Positions 52,385 to 62,410 are shown, counted from the stretch's first letter. The stretch: DNA of 64,000 bases from an uncultured Marinomonas sp. (GCA_947493575.1 CANLRQ010000012.1:24534-88533), one strand, 5' to 3'. Notes: generated by a model not told the origin, from the sequence alone. Made by a program: numbers and translations.

Positions 52385-54016
52385 CTAATGATAATGCTCA
52401 TCCAATATCATTTGGGCACCTTTTTCTCCAATCATCATTGATGGCGAAGACGTATTACCACTTATCAAAGTGGGCATAATAGAGGCATCAATTACCCTAA
52501 CATTCTTTAGCCCTCTTACTTTCAAGGATGCAGGGTCAACGACGGACATATCATCAATACCCATTTTACAAGTCCCAACGGGATGATAAACCGTACTAGC
52601 CGTTTCTCGTAAATAATGCAGGATATCCTCGTCGGTTTTTACCTTATTCCCCGGAGCCATCTCAGCACCACGGATGTCATCAAACACAGGTGAGGCCAAA
52701 ATTTCTCGCGCTTTTTTAATCCCTTCAATCAACACTTTTTGATCTCGTTCATCGGAAAAAAAGTTGTGATCAATTAGAACATGACGGTTAGATCCATCTT
52801 TCGCTAACTTCACTGTTCCTCTACTTCTAGGACGCAAAACACAAGTAAAAACCGAATAACCATGTCCGAACTCAAATTTCTTGCCTCGATGACTTCGATA
52901 CAGAGGTGTAAAATGAAATTGTATATCAGGATCCGCATCAGCTGAGCCAAACTCTGCTTGCTCAGCTAAGTGTGTTCTTGCAAACCCCCCTGCTTCAACA
53001 TAATTAGTGGTAAGCCACCCCTTGCGCTGCAAAACATATTTAAACGGAGCCAATAAAACATGTGGTAAAAAGGACGGCAAAGAGACTCCAATTGTGGCGG
53101 AAGTTTTAGCTCTAACCGTCACCATGCTATCAATATGATCTTGTAAGTTTTCACCAACCCCAGGTAAATCAACACGGCATTCAATCGCCAAATCTTCCAA
53201 ATCCGATTTATTGCCAATTCCTGATGCCAATAAAACTCTGGGGGAAACGATAGTACCAGCCGATAAAATAACTTCTTTATTAGCCCATATTTGCTTAACT
53301 TGACCTGCGGATTCAGCATTAACGCCTTGCGCCAGATCACCTTCTAGTATCAAAGAAAGCACATCCGTATGAGTGAGTACGGTTAAATTAGAACGAGACA
53401 AAATAGGTTTAATGAAAGCACTGTAACTACTAACACGCTGGCCTTCATCTTGCTTCACATCATAACAACCTAAACCAAGTTGTGATGGTCCATTAAAATC
53501 TCTGTTCTCAGGTAAGTCAGCAGATGCACCCGCTTTAATAAAAGTTGCACACACTGCATGAGAGTCTTTCTGCTTAGTAACCATTAACTCACCATCAAAG
53601 CCATGATAATCAGCCGATTGACTATTTTGATTCGCTTCCAGCTTTTTAAAAACAGGCAAGACATCTTGATAAGACCAACCTTTACAACCCAGTTTTTCCC
53701 AACCATCGTAATCATTTTGATTACCACGGATATAAACCATGCTATTAATGGCTGTTGATCCACCTAAAGCCTTACCTCGATTCACCATCATTTTACGATT
53801 ATATAAATGTTCTTGAGGAGTACCTTCAAAAGCATAGTCGTATTTCTTATTACCATAGAGACCAAAAATACCTGCTGGAATATTCACCCATGGACTATTG
53901 CTATCACCGCCAGCCTCAATAAGACACACTCTAATTTTTGGGTCTGCACTTAGACGATTGGCAACAACACAACCAGCAGCACCAGCTCCAACTACAATAT
54001 AATCGTAATCACTCAT
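52385..54016 (-). CDS. GMC-family FAD-dependent alcohol/choline dehydrogenase-like oxidoreductase
   Basis: The 543-residue flavoprotein has the N-terminal FAD-binding DYIVVGAGAAGCVVANRLS (dinucleotide fold), the GMC signature GKALGGSTAINSMVYIRGN near residue 85, and the C-terminal VYHPVGTCKMG with its catalytic His plus SGNTSSPSMMIGE. It oxidises an alcohol to an aldehyde, most like BetA/AlkJ relatives. It is the last gene of the leftward catabolic run, 32 bp after the aldehyde dehydrogenase. In context it probably oxidises the alcohol group of a gamma-glutamylated amine (inference). Confidence 0.9.
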   Translation of the reverse strand: MSDYDYIVVGAGAAGCVVANRLSADPKIRVCLIEAGGDSNSPWVNIPAGIFGLYGNKKYDYAFEGTPQEHLYNRKMMVNRGKALGGSTAINSMVYIRGNQNDYDGWEKLGCKGWSYQDVLPVFKKLEANQNSQSADYHGFDGELMVTKQKDSHAVCATFIKAGASADLPENRDFNGPSQLGLGCYDVKQDEGQRVSSYSAFIKPILSRSNLTVLTHTDVLSLILEGDLAQGVNAESAGQVKQIWANKEVILSAGTIVSPRVLLASGIGNKSDLEDLAIECRVDLPGVGENLQDHIDSMVTVRAKTSATIGVSLPSFLPHVLLAPFKYVLQRKGWLTTNYVEAGGFARTHLAEQAEFGSADADPDIQFHFTPLYRSHRGKKFEFGHGYSVFTCVLRPRSRGTVKLAKDGSNRHVLIDHNFFSDERDQKVLIEGIKKAREILASPVFDDIRGAEMAPGNKVKTDEDILHYLRETASTVYHPVGTCKMGIDDMSVVDPASLKVRGLKNVRVIDASIMPTLISGNTSSPSMMIGEKGAQMILDEHYH

Positions 54017-54048
54017 GACATCTCTCCCGCTCTACTCCTATTATTCAA

Positions 54049-55440
54049 TCAATTCGTTGATGTTTTAAAGTGATAACTTTTTGGTCTAGTTAATGCATCA
54101 AAACCCATTGTTGAAAGCGAGCAACCTCTGCCTGTATTTTTAACCCCCGTCCAAGCCAAAGCAGGATCTAAATAATCACAACGATTCATGAAAACCGTAC
54201 CTACTTCTAACTGAGGTGCAATACGCTCTGAAGCGTCAACATCTTCTGTCCAAATACTTGCTGTTAAGCCAAATTCAGAGTCATTCATTAAACTAATCGC
54301 CTCTTCATCACTGCTCACTTTAATCACCCCCACTACAGGGCCAAAGCTTTCCTCTGTCATAATAGACATCTCATGAGTCACATCGGTTAATACTTGCGGC
54401 GCCATATAAGCAGAACCCAACTTATCTAAGCTAAATAAACCAGTATCTACATGTGTTTTTGCTCCCCCAGAAACGGCATCGGCTATTTGCTGACGGACAA
54501 AATCCGCTGCCGACGGCTTAATCATTGGACCTAAATTTGTGTCCGAGTCTAACGGATTACCTAAGCGATAGGTTTGGCCCGCAGCCGCTAACCCTGCAAC
54601 CAATTCATCATGAATACTTTCGTGCACATAGATTCGCTCAATACTGCAACAGGACTGACCGCTATTAAAAAAAGCGCCATCAGCAAGGTTCTCAATTGTA
54701 TAAGGCATATTACAATCGGCTCTCACATATGCAGAATCTTTACCTCCAAGTTCAAGACCCAAAGACATAAATTGCCCTGAAGCTGCTTGCTCCATTGCTT
54801 TACCGCCGCCCACCGATCCAGTAAAACACACCATGTCCACATTACCTGATGCAATCAGTTCGCTCGTCATAGCATGGTCAAGAACAACATGCTGAAACAA
54901 GCCGTCAGGTAAGCCCGCTTGGTCAAAAGCATCTTGAATACGCTCGGCCACCAGCAACGTATTAGCCGCATGTTTTAATACAACCGCATTACCAGCAAGC
55001 AAAGCAGGAACAATAGAATTCAACGCCGTCATAAAAGGAAAATTCCAAGGTGCTATGGTCATCACAACACCCAATGGTTCACGATTTATTTTCCGCTTAA
55101 AGCCTTCTTTAAAATCTGGTTCAAAAGGCTCTAAAGATGATTCTGCAATGGAAATCATATGACGAGCACGCTCTTCTAAACCTTTCACTTCTCCAGCACC
55201 TTGACTAATCGGGCGTCCCATTTGCCATGCTAATTCTTCAGCAATACGATCCGTCATAGAAATCATGGCATCAACGGCTAAGGTACAATATTTACTACGT
55301 TCAGCAACGCCTCTCTGAGCCCAAAGGTGCTGTGCCGCCGAAGCTTTAGCAAAGACTGTGGCAACCTGAGCACTTGTTGTAATATCACGTTCTGCATAAA
55401 CGCTACCATCAATAGGAGACACACATTGAATCTTCTTCAT
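54049..55440 (-). CDS. Aldehyde dehydrogenase (NAD(P)+-dependent)
   Basis: The 463-residue enzyme has the ALDH cofactor site (APWNFPF near residue 130, CFTGSVGGGKAM near 204), the general-base Glu in LELGGKDSAYV near 230, and the nucleophile Cys in NSGQSCCSIER near 265. It oxidises an aldehyde to the acid, presumably the product of the GMC enzyme encoded next to it. It follows the glutamine-synthetase-like gene after a 156-bp gap; a 8-bp unit (CATTCAAC) is repeated in that gap. Confidence 0.92.
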   Translation of the reverse strand: MKKIQCVSPIDGSVYAERDITTSAQVATVFAKASAAQHLWAQRGVAERSKYCTLAVDAMISMTDRIAEELAWQMGRPISQGAGEVKGLEERARHMISIAESSLEPFEPDFKEGFKRKINREPLGVVMTIAPWNFPFMTALNSIVPALLAGNAVVLKHAANTLLVAERIQDAFDQAGLPDGLFQHVVLDHAMTSELIASGNVDMVCFTGSVGGGKAMEQAASGQFMSLGLELGGKDSAYVRADCNMPYTIENLADGAFFNSGQSCCSIERIYVHESIHDELVAGLAAAGQTYRLGNPLDSDTNLGPMIKPSAADFVRQQIADAVSGGAKTHVDTGLFSLDKLGSAYMAPQVLTDVTHEMSIMTEESFGPVVGVIKVSSDEEAISLMNDSEFGLTASIWTEDVDASERIAPQLEVGTVFMNRCDYLDPALAWTGVKNTGRGCSLSTMGFDALTRPKSYHFKTSTN

Positions 55441-55596
55441 TTTTTACCTAATACTTAAAATACGTTATATTCAAATTGCCTTTTATTGCAGCCTAAAGCA
55501 ATTGAGCTCACAAAAAACAAAGCCTTTAAAACCAAGATGCAAACCATTCAACCATTCAACCATTCATAAAATAAGGTTGTATAGGAGGGAAATGAT

Positions 55597-56961
55597 TCAA
55601 CAACGTTCAAATCCACGGGCAACTTCCCAATCAGTGACCTGTTGATCAAATACCTGTTGTTCCCAGCGAGCAGCTCTCACATAGTGATCAACCACTTCAT
55701 CTCCTAACGCTGCTCGCAACATGCTTGAATCATTCATTTTATCAACAGCTAAACGCAAACTGTTTGGTACTCGGTGAGCATTCTCACCAGCATAAGCATC
55801 ACCAACAAATTCATCTTCCAATGGTATTTTCTGCTCTATTCCTGCAATACCTGCCGCAAGTTGTCCCGCCAATGCAAGATAGGGATTCAGGTCAGAGCCA
55901 CCGATACGGCATTCTATGCGGATGCCTTTTGTTTCTGCACCACACAGACGAAAGCCTGCAGTACGGTTATCCAAGCTCCATACCGCTTTAGTCGGGGCAA
56001 ATGTACCTTCTTGAAAACGTTTATAAGAGTTTATATAAGGCGCAAGTAAACAGGTAACATCATCCGCGTAAGCCAGTAGTCCAGCTAAATAATGGCGCAT
56101 AAGCTCCGACATGCCATACGGTTGAGTTTCATCTAAAAACAGCGGTTTACCCTCTTTGCTCCATAAAGACTGATGAATATGGGATGAACTTCCAGTTTCA
56201 GTTTTTTCCCATTTAGCCATAAAGGTAATGGCTTTATCATTTTGCCAAGCAATTTCTTTACAGGCATGTTTAGCAATAGAGTGATGATCCGCCGTCGTCA
56301 GAGCTTTATCATATTTAATATTTAACTCTTCCTGTCCCGCACTGGCCTCGCCTTTAGAGCACTCAACAGCAATGCCAGCCTCATACACACCATTACGTAT
56401 CGCTCGAATCACTGACTCTTCTTTAGTAGTTTGAAATATATGATAGTCCTCATTATAAGAACTGGCTGGTTTCATGTTTTTGTAACCTGATGCACAGGCA
56501 TCGGCATAACTTTGATCAAACATAAAAAACTCTAGCTCCGTCGCCATCATAGGAACCATTCCCATGGCATCTAAGCGGTCAATTTGTTTACGCAGAACAG
56601 CACGAGGGGAATGAGGAACAGGATTATAATGATGATCTAAAACGTCACACAGCACCAAAGCTGTTCCTTCTAACCAAGGTACTCGGCGTAATGTCGTCAA
56701 ATCTGGCTTCATAACATAATCACCATAGCCAGCTTCCCAACTCGTCGCTTTATAGCCTGATACCGTTTCCATTTCTAAATCGGTTGCTAGCAAATAATTG
56801 CAGGAATGAGTTTCATTAACCGCATGATTAATAAAGTAATCAATATGAAAACGCTTCCCCATTAAGCGACCTTGCATATCAATCTGACAAGCTAGAACCG
56901 TATCTAGGCTGCCAGCCGCAAACTCTTCTTTCAATTGTTCTAGGGTTAACATGCCTTTCAT
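55597..56961 (-). CDS. Glutamine synthetase-like gamma-glutamyl-amide ligase
   Basis: The protein of about 454 residues belongs to the GS fold family of the PuuA/IpuC type, not housekeeping GlnA. Motifs: ATELEFFMFDQSY near residue 140 (metal Glu), EASAGQEELNIKYDKAL near 205, GSSSHIHQSLW near 258, and NRTAGFRLCG near 330. Such enzymes join the gamma-carboxyl of glutamate to an amine with ATP. The start at 56961 has AGAGG 7 nt upstream; open earlier starts would overlap the amidohydrolase gene. The substrate amine is unknown; neighbours suggest an amino alcohol. Confidence 0.87.
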   Translation of the reverse strand: MKGMLTLEQLKEEFAAGSLDTVLACQIDMQGRLMGKRFHIDYFINHAVNETHSCNYLLATDLEMETVSGYKATSWEAGYGDYVMKPDLTTLRRVPWLEGTALVLCDVLDHHYNPVPHSPRAVLRKQIDRLDAMGMVPMMATELEFFMFDQSYADACASGYKNMKPASSYNEDYHIFQTTKEESVIRAIRNGVYEAGIAVECSKGEASAGQEELNIKYDKALTTADHHSIAKHACKEIAWQNDKAITFMAKWEKTETGSSSHIHQSLWSKEGKPLFLDETQPYGMSELMRHYLAGLLAYADDVTCLLAPYINSYKRFQEGTFAPTKAVWSLDNRTAGFRLCGAETKGIRIECRIGGSDLNPYLALAGQLAAGIAGIEQKIPLEDEFVGDAYAGENAHRVPNSLRLAVDKMNDSSMLRAALGDEVVDHYVRAARWEQQVFDQQVTDWEVARGFERC

Positions 56962-57004
56962 AGATTTTCCTCTCATCATCAAAATAACGTGTTCATTTAG
57001 CAAG

Positions 57005-57760
57005 CTATGAATTTGAACCAACACTTGCCTGATTCAAAACTGTAGCAATCAACTGTGCCCATTCTTGCTGATCATTTTCTCGTAAAATTAGGTCATTACG
57101 AATTTCCAACATCACGTTGGCTATTTGATTATCACGGCCATGCTTAGTAACTGTATGCAACACAGGTTCAGGAGGACCATAAGGCTCATTAATTCGAATA
57201 TCGTAATCGCAAACCTCTCGAGCTTTCTGATAGAAACGCTGAGAAAATTCATTATCAGGGTCGCAAATCACCCCAAGTTCGACCCCTCTCACCTGACCTT
57301 TATAGATAGGTGTAAAACTATGAATCGTCACAATAATTGTACGTCTACCTGCTTTTTTTCGATCGGCAATGTGTAATCCTATCGCCTCATGGAAGGGTTG
57401 ATAAACACGCTGAATTCTATAATCACGTTGCTCAGCCGTTAATTCACTATTACCCGGAATCACTGTTGCTTCACTTAATGGTGGAATAGCACTCAACTCA
57501 TCTGGCGGCCGATTACAATCGTATAATAACCTTGAGTAACGCTGAAGAATCAGGCTAGCATCCAGTTGCTGACTTAATTTTTTCGCCAAATCTGCTGCCC
57601 CGATATCCCAACCGATATGACTTAAGCATTCTTCTTCTGCCAGCCCTAAGTTATTAAAACCTTCTGGTATAAAATGGCTCGCATGTTCACAAATCAAGAG
57701 AATATCGGATTTCCCTGTTAGGTTTATCTCTTCCGTTGGCGATTCTTCTAGACCGTACAT
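57005..57760 (-). CDS. N-formylglutamate amidohydrolase-family protein
   Basis: This protein of about 251 residues shows the FGase pattern: LLICEHASHFIPEGFNNLG near residue 26, DCNRPPDELS near 93, and the VTIHSFTPIYKG stretch near 145 with a metal-binding His. Classical HutG cleaves formate from N-formylglutamate in histidine degradation. Here no other hut gene is present, and it sits with a gamma-glutamyl ligase, ALDH and GMC gene, so it may hydrolyse a gamma-glutamylated intermediate instead (inference). The ATG at 57758-57760 is preferred over a GTG two codons earlier. Confidence 0.82.
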   Translation of the reverse strand: MYGLEESPTEEINLTGKSDILLICEHASHFIPEGFNNLGLAEEECLSHIGWDIGAADLAKKLSQQLDASLILQRYSRLLYDCNRPPDELSAIPPLSEATVIPGNSELTAEQRDYRIQRVYQPFHEAIGLHIADRKKAGRRTIIVTIHSFTPIYKGQVRGVELGVICDPDNEFSQRFYQKAREVCDYDIRINEPYGPPEPVLHTVTKHGRDNQIANVMLEIRNDLILRENDQQEWAQLIATVLNQASVGSNS

Positions 57761-57846
57761 CACCACAATAATACGTCTCCTTTTTTATAATATGAGTTTT
57801 AAATAGCCTGCTCTGTTTTACTTACGTGCTTTTCAAAAACGCAGTA

Positions 57847-59172
57847 TTACTTTCCAAAAACAAGCTCAGGCAACCACAATGTAATTTGCGGAAATACCAT
57901 GAATAGAATTAAAGCAAACACCATGATGATCACAAACGGAGTGATGGATTTATAAATATCAATCAACCCAACTTCTTTCGGAGCCATCGCTCTCATCAGA
58001 AATAAGTTATAACCAAATGGCGGCGTCATATACGCAATTTGACAGGTTACAGTATAAAGAACACCGTACCAGATAGGATTAAATTCGAGAGCAATAATTA
58101 AAGGAATGTACAATGGGGCAACAATTACTAGCATCGCCGTATCATCCAGGAACATTCCCATAACAATATAAGACACCTGCATCATTACCAGTACTTGCCA
58201 AGGGCTTAACCCCCACTCTTCTAGGAACAAGGCCTCAATGGCTTTTACCGCCCCTAGACCATCAAACACGGCCCCAAAACACAATGCGGCCATAATGATC
58301 CACATAAACATGCAACTGATGCCCAAGGTTTTTCTTAACGTTGTGTGTATCAAACGAAAACTCAATCGGCCTTTTACCAACGCAGCTAACATAGCAACCG
58401 CAGCGCCTACCGCCGAGCACTCAACTAAGCTGGTATAACCCATTAGAAATAAACCAATAACCGAAAAAATAACTACCAACGGCAAAACACCTGCTCCCAA
58501 AAGCATGTACTTTTCTTTGCGGGTAATTAGATCACGCTCGGCCTGTGGTAGTGGTGGACCAAGTTCAGGCTGTAGGCGACAGCGAATGACAATGTACGCA
58601 ATAAACATAACCGCTAAAATCATTCCCGGAATCGCTCCAGCCAACCATAATTGACTGACAGGTTGACGAGCAATCATTCCGTATAAAACCAATACAATAC
58701 TGGGTGGAACCAAAATACCTAAGGAGCTTCCTGCCTGTATAACTCCCGTTACCATCCGTTTGTCATAACCACGCTTTAGCATTTCAGGCAAAGCAATACT
58801 GGTACCAATGGCCATACCCGCAACGCTTAAACCGTTCATCGCAGAGATCGCCACCATTAAAATAATTGTCCCGATGCCCAAGCCACCTTTTAGGGAGCCC
58901 ATCCAGACATGCAACATCCTATAAAGATCACTCGCAATACCAGATTCGGATAACATGTACCCCATAAAAACAAACAGCGGTAAAGTAAGCAGTGGGTACC
59001 AATTCATTAGCTTCATACTGGCATTAAAGGCCATTTCAGAGCCCCCATCTCCCCATAAGAAGAATGCCGCTACCACAGCAACAAAACCCACAGCAGCAAA
59101 AACTCTTTGCCCTGTCAGCAGCATCAACATCAAAGAAGAAAACATCAATAGTGCGATCATTTCGTAACTCAT
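57847..59172 (-). CDS. TRAP transporter large permease (DctM type)
   Basis: This 441-residue membrane protein of about 12 helices forms the transport subunit of a TRAP importer, driven by a sodium or proton gradient. Family signature segments are LPLFVFMGYML near residue 60, AGSSLGILVPPSIVLVLYG near 146 and MTPPFGYNLFLM near 385. Its ATG overlaps the stop of the small permease by 4 bp (ATGA), typical of TRAP operons. Substrate class is not evident from sequence. Confidence 0.95.
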   Translation of the reverse strand: MSYEMIALLMFSSLMLMLLTGQRVFAAVGFVAVVAAFFLWGDGGSEMAFNASMKLMNWYPLLTLPLFVFMGYMLSESGIASDLYRMLHVWMGSLKGGLGIGTIILMVAISAMNGLSVAGMAIGTSIALPEMLKRGYDKRMVTGVIQAGSSLGILVPPSIVLVLYGMIARQPVSQLWLAGAIPGMILAVMFIAYIVIRCRLQPELGPPLPQAERDLITRKEKYMLLGAGVLPLVVIFSVIGLFLMGYTSLVECSAVGAAVAMLAALVKGRLSFRLIHTTLRKTLGISCMFMWIIMAALCFGAVFDGLGAVKAIEALFLEEWGLSPWQVLVMMQVSYIVMGMFLDDTAMLVIVAPLYIPLIIALEFNPIWYGVLYTVTCQIAYMTPPFGYNLFLMRAMAPKEVGLIDIYKSITPFVIIMVFALILFMVFPQITLWLPELVFGK

Positions 59173-59708
59173 ATTGATGAATCCTCTGGATGGCGTTCAA
59201 TATCAAATGGTTTTCCCATAGCTTCTGCGACATTTTGCGCAAACGTTGCTAATACTTGCAGCAGCATTAGAAAGATTCCTGTGGTCATTAGAATTTTTAC
59301 GGGAGCAAGAGGTGGACGCCACGAGGAGTAATTTTTTTGTCCGTACTCTATCGCATAAGCCGTACTGGAAACCGCGCCATAAAACAGCATGATCAAATAC
59401 GTAATTAAACAAAGAACGGTGAACGCATCAGTGATAGCTTGCCTTTTAGCGGACCAATTACCATAAAAGACATCCATTCTTACATGCGAATCCATTTGCA
59501 TCGAATAGCCACCACCTAATAAATAATAAGCAGCCATGGTAAATTGCGCCATCTCAATCACCCAAATTTGTGGTGAGCCAACACCTTTGGAGATGGATGA
59601 AAACAGTAGAATACCCATCATCATCAACACTAAATACATAGCGATGACACCCACACCACGATTGAATTTATAAATAAATCGTATGTAAGTTTGAATTGCG
59701 TTATACAC
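59169..59708 (-). CDS. TRAP transporter small permease (DctQ type)
   Basis: This 179-residue protein has four transmembrane helices and the usual short cytoplasmic ends. It pairs with the large permease encoded immediately downstream. Landmarks: GVIAMYLVLMMMGILLF near residue 20, QMDSHVRMDVFYG near 71 and a VKILMTTGIFLMLLQ helix near 140. The sequence is variable, but the DctQ fold and context make the call safe. A 13-bp inverted repeat lies between this gene and the upstream binding-protein gene. Confidence 0.9.
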   Translation of the reverse strand: MYNAIQTYIRFIYKFNRGVGVIAMYLVLMMMGILLFSSISKGVGSPQIWVIEMAQFTMAAYYLLGGGYSMQMDSHVRMDVFYGNWSAKRQAITDAFTVLCLITYLIMLFYGAVSSTAYAIEYGQKNYSSWRPPLAPVKILMTTGIFLMLLQVLATFAQNVAEAMGKPFDIERHPEDSSI

Positions 59709-59796
59709 AATAACGTCCCCGAAATAGAGATTTTATAAGAAGCCGCCCCTTATTAAGAGAGCGTCATTATCTTTTCCATATGACTTCTTTGTAATT

Positions 59797-59833
59797 ACGT
59801 TGGTCTTTTAAAAAATATAAAAAAGACCAACGT
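59797..59833 (-). terminator. Hairpin between the TRAP binding-protein gene and the permease genes
   Basis: ACGTTGGTCTTTT (59797-59809) pairs perfectly with AAAAGACCAACGT (59821-59833) around an 11-nt AT-rich loop. In the leftward transcript it follows the binding-protein gene stop by 12 nt, so partial termination or 3'-end protection could make the binding protein more abundant than the permeases. Confidence 0.75.
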
Positions 59834-59845
59834 AAGCATCGCTTA

Positions 59846-60892
59846 TTAACTGTAACGATATGGCCTGCCCGCTTTCGACATGGTGTCATTGTATTTCTTA
59901 AATATGTCGACAACCTTTTTAGTACGATCACTCGTTTCCGCCACTTCATCCCAGAATTTATGCGCTTCAGCTTCCACAATAGCCCATTCCTCATCAGGAA
60001 TAGACGTCAGTTCCATCTTCGTACCTTCTGTTCTCAGTTTCGCTTCTCCGCCCCAATACCAATGCTGACGATAATAATGAGAACTGTCCATACACAGTTT
60101 CCACAACTCTTTTAAGTGCTCCGGTAGTGCATTCCAAGAATCATTATTAGCAAAGAAAGAACCACTCCATGCACCTGAAATATTATTGGTTAAGAAGTAG
60201 TTCGTCGCATCCGCCCAACCGACGGTGTAATCTTCAGTGATGCCCGACCATGCAATGCCATCCAACTCGCCCGTTTGTAATGCCACCTCAATGTCTTCCC
60301 AAGGTAAAGTCACTGGAATAACACCAAAACGATTCAAGAAACGACCAGCGGTTGGGAAGGTAAAAATTCTTTTCCCTTTTAAATCCGCCAAACTATGGAT
60401 CGGCTCTTTTGTTGCAAAATGACATGGATCCCACGCACCCGCACTCAACCATTTAACACCCACTTCATCGTAGGCTTCTGCCCAAATTTCTTTTAAACCG
60501 TATTGTTCAAACAGTACTGGCACATCAAGACTGTAACGGGTAGCAAAGGGGAAGTAACCACCAAAAACCGAGATATCAACAGGTGCTCCCATGGAGTCAT
60601 CGTCACTTTGAACCGCATCAATCGTGCCGTTTTGCAAAGCACGGAAAAGTTCTGGGGTAGGAACAAGTTGATCGGCATAGTACAGCTCTATTTCCATTTC
60701 ACCATTGGCCGCTTTATTAAACGCATCCACCGCAGGTTTAATCACGTGTTCGCCCAATGCCGCGCCTGCATATGTTTGTAAGCGCCATTTAATCGGAGCT
60801 GTTTTTGCCTGAGCACTGGATGCTCCTAACGTTGCAGCGGCAGCACCACCTACGACGGCTTTTTTAATAAAATCGCGTTTGTTCTCATTCAT
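59846..60892 (-). CDS. TRAP transporter periplasmic substrate-binding protein (DctP type)
   Basis: The 348-residue protein has a Tat-like signal: KRDFIKKAV (Lys-Arg instead of Arg-Arg), a weakly hydrophobic Ala/Gly-rich stretch, and probable cleavage near ASSAQA. The mature part is a DctP-fold protein: KWRLQTYAGAALGEHVIKP at the start, FAT-x-YSLDVPVLFEQYG, KGKRIFTFPTAGRFL near 165 and GELDGIAWSG near 208. Many DctP proteins use Tat export; the KR variant is rarer. It delivers its ligand to the DctQM permease encoded downstream. The likely ligand class is a small acid or amine-derived compound, unproven. Confidence 0.92.
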   Translation of the reverse strand: MNENKRDFIKKAVVGGAAAATLGASSAQAKTAPIKWRLQTYAGAALGEHVIKPAVDAFNKAANGEMEIELYYADQLVPTPELFRALQNGTIDAVQSDDDSMGAPVDISVFGGYFPFATRYSLDVPVLFEQYGLKEIWAEAYDEVGVKWLSAGAWDPCHFATKEPIHSLADLKGKRIFTFPTAGRFLNRFGVIPVTLPWEDIEVALQTGELDGIAWSGITEDYTVGWADATNYFLTNNISGAWSGSFFANNDSWNALPEHLKELWKLCMDSSHYYRQHWYWGGEAKLRTEGTKMELTSIPDEEWAIVEAEAHKFWDEVAETSDRTKKVVDIFKKYNDTMSKAGRPYRYS

Positions 60893-61329
60893 CTTCTTTC
60901 CTCTCCATAACTATCAATAGTTTTAGGCTTTTGTATTATGAAAAGCAGTTTATAAAGAATCCTGTATAGACTGCTTAAACAAAAGGTGCTCTGTATTACG
61001 AACTTCAAGAAATTTTTCAGATCTTCCGCCGCTTGTGATTCATCATGATGGACTATCAAATGAATCGATATAAAACGGTAGATAGCAATTGCATAAATAT
61101 TTATACATTATATTTTATTCATGTCAATTTTTTAACATAATATAAATATGTTTATTATTTAAACAAATCTAAAAACACTAAAACGCACCGATTAAGCACA
61201 CATAAGCACTTATTTTGAGCGCATCTACTTAGACAAAAGAGCACGATGGAGAAGGTTTTTTTGTGGAGTGCTCAAATAACGTATAATGCAAAACATAACG
61301 CTATTTAGAGCTGCAACAGAGTGCATATT
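60893..61329. promoter_or_regulatory. Divergent regulatory region, TRAP operon / RpiR-type gene
   Basis: About 440 bp without a gene separate two divergent transcription units, the natural place for operators of the RpiR-type regulator. It is AT-rich near 61080-61160 (runs such as ATAATATAAATATG). No clearly repeated operator pair could be defined by eye. Confidence 0.45.
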
Positions 61330-62220
61330 ATGAATAACACACCAATTAATACCGATAGCCACACCATTGCTGAGTTGCTTCGCTCACAGCTCAATCTCTT
61401 TAGCCCAGCGGAGTTAAAACTCGTTAATTACTTACTGACTAACTACCCAATGTCGGGTTTGGTATCGATTACAGAACTATCCGAAAATTGCGGAATCTCG
61501 ACCCCCACCGTAATGCGTACCTTAAGAAAAATTGGCTTTACCAGCTTCACAACATTTCAAAAAGAACTCAAAGAAGAACTGCAACAAACCCTATCTGACC
61601 CAATCGCTAAACACGACCGATGGGCAGCAGACGCACCAAAAGAGCACGCATTAAACCGAGTCGCGAACACAGTAACGACAAACTTACGGCACAGTTTGAA
61701 CCAAATTAATCACGAGCAATTCGACGCAATTATCGACTTACTTGCCGATCAAGAACACGCGCTTCACATCCTAGGGGGGCGCATTACTAGTGCGTTTGCC
61801 CGCTATTTAAACACCCACTTGAATGTTATTCGTGAAGATGTCCACCTCTTCCCTGAAACAGCGTCCTTATGGCCACATCACCTATTGAAAATCAAAGAAA
61901 ATGACGTTGTCATTATGTTTGATGTGCGCCGCTACGAGCAGGATCTTATTACTGCAGGTCGTTTGTTAAAAGCACGAGGGGCAAAGATTATTCTCTTTAC
62001 TGACCAGTGGATTTCCCCCGTTGCCGATTATTCGGAGCACACGCTGCCGATTCGTATAGAGGGAAAATCCGGTTGGGACTCTGGCGTAGTGACATTATTT
62101 TTTGCCGAATCCATGGTTGTCGCCCTTGAAGAAAGGCTCTGGTCACAAACGTCAAAACGCATGCGAGAATTAGAGAACATGTTCGATTTAACCGAGCGAT
62201 TTAAAAAACGAACAAAATAA
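61330..62220 (+). CDS. MurR/RpiR-family transcriptional regulator
   Basis: The protein of about 296 residues has an N-terminal helix-turn-helix (LVSITELSENCGISTPTVMR near residue 50; preceded by LFSPAELKLVNYLLTNYP). A C-terminal SIS domain (about 120-260) has HILGGRITSAFARYLNTHL and VIMFDVRRYEQDLITA, which in the family binds a phosphosugar or related ligand. The ligand residues are not diagnostic. It is divergent from the TRAP and catabolic genes and is probably their regulator. ATG at 61330 is preferred over an in-frame GTG at 61321. Confidence 0.88.
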   Translation: MNNTPINTDSHTIAELLRSQLNLFSPAELKLVNYLLTNYPMSGLVSITELSENCGISTPTVMRTLRKIGFTSFTTFQKELKEELQQTLSDPIAKHDRWAADAPKEHALNRVANTVTTNLRHSLNQINHEQFDAIIDLLADQEHALHILGGRITSAFARYLNTHLNVIREDVHLFPETASLWPHHLLKIKENDVVIMFDVRRYEQDLITAGRLLKARGAKIILFTDQWISPVADYSEHTLPIRIEGKSGWDSGVVTLFFAESMVVALEERLWSQTSKRMRELENMFDLTERFKKRTK

Positions 62221-62315
62221 AAGACAAAAAGCCCTAGAGATGATCATTCAATTCTTAGCTTTACGGTTTTTTATTTTTTCTATAATGTGAACCCTCTACC
62301 CGAGAAAAGCACATT

Positions 62316-62340
62316 GAGACCTTTGTATTTTGATCAACAC
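62316..62340. repeat. Single end of the miniature element family, possible relic
   Basis: GAGACCTTTGTATTTTGATC matches the first 12 bases of the element ends, but no partner end follows within several hundred bases. It lies in the gap between the RpiR-type gene and the transglycosylase gene. Could be chance. Confidence 0.35.
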
Positions 62341-62410
62341 AAGTACTGTGACAACACCAGCGCATGTCAATTCCGCTGATTGATGATCTCCATGATATGA
62401 GTAATTATTG

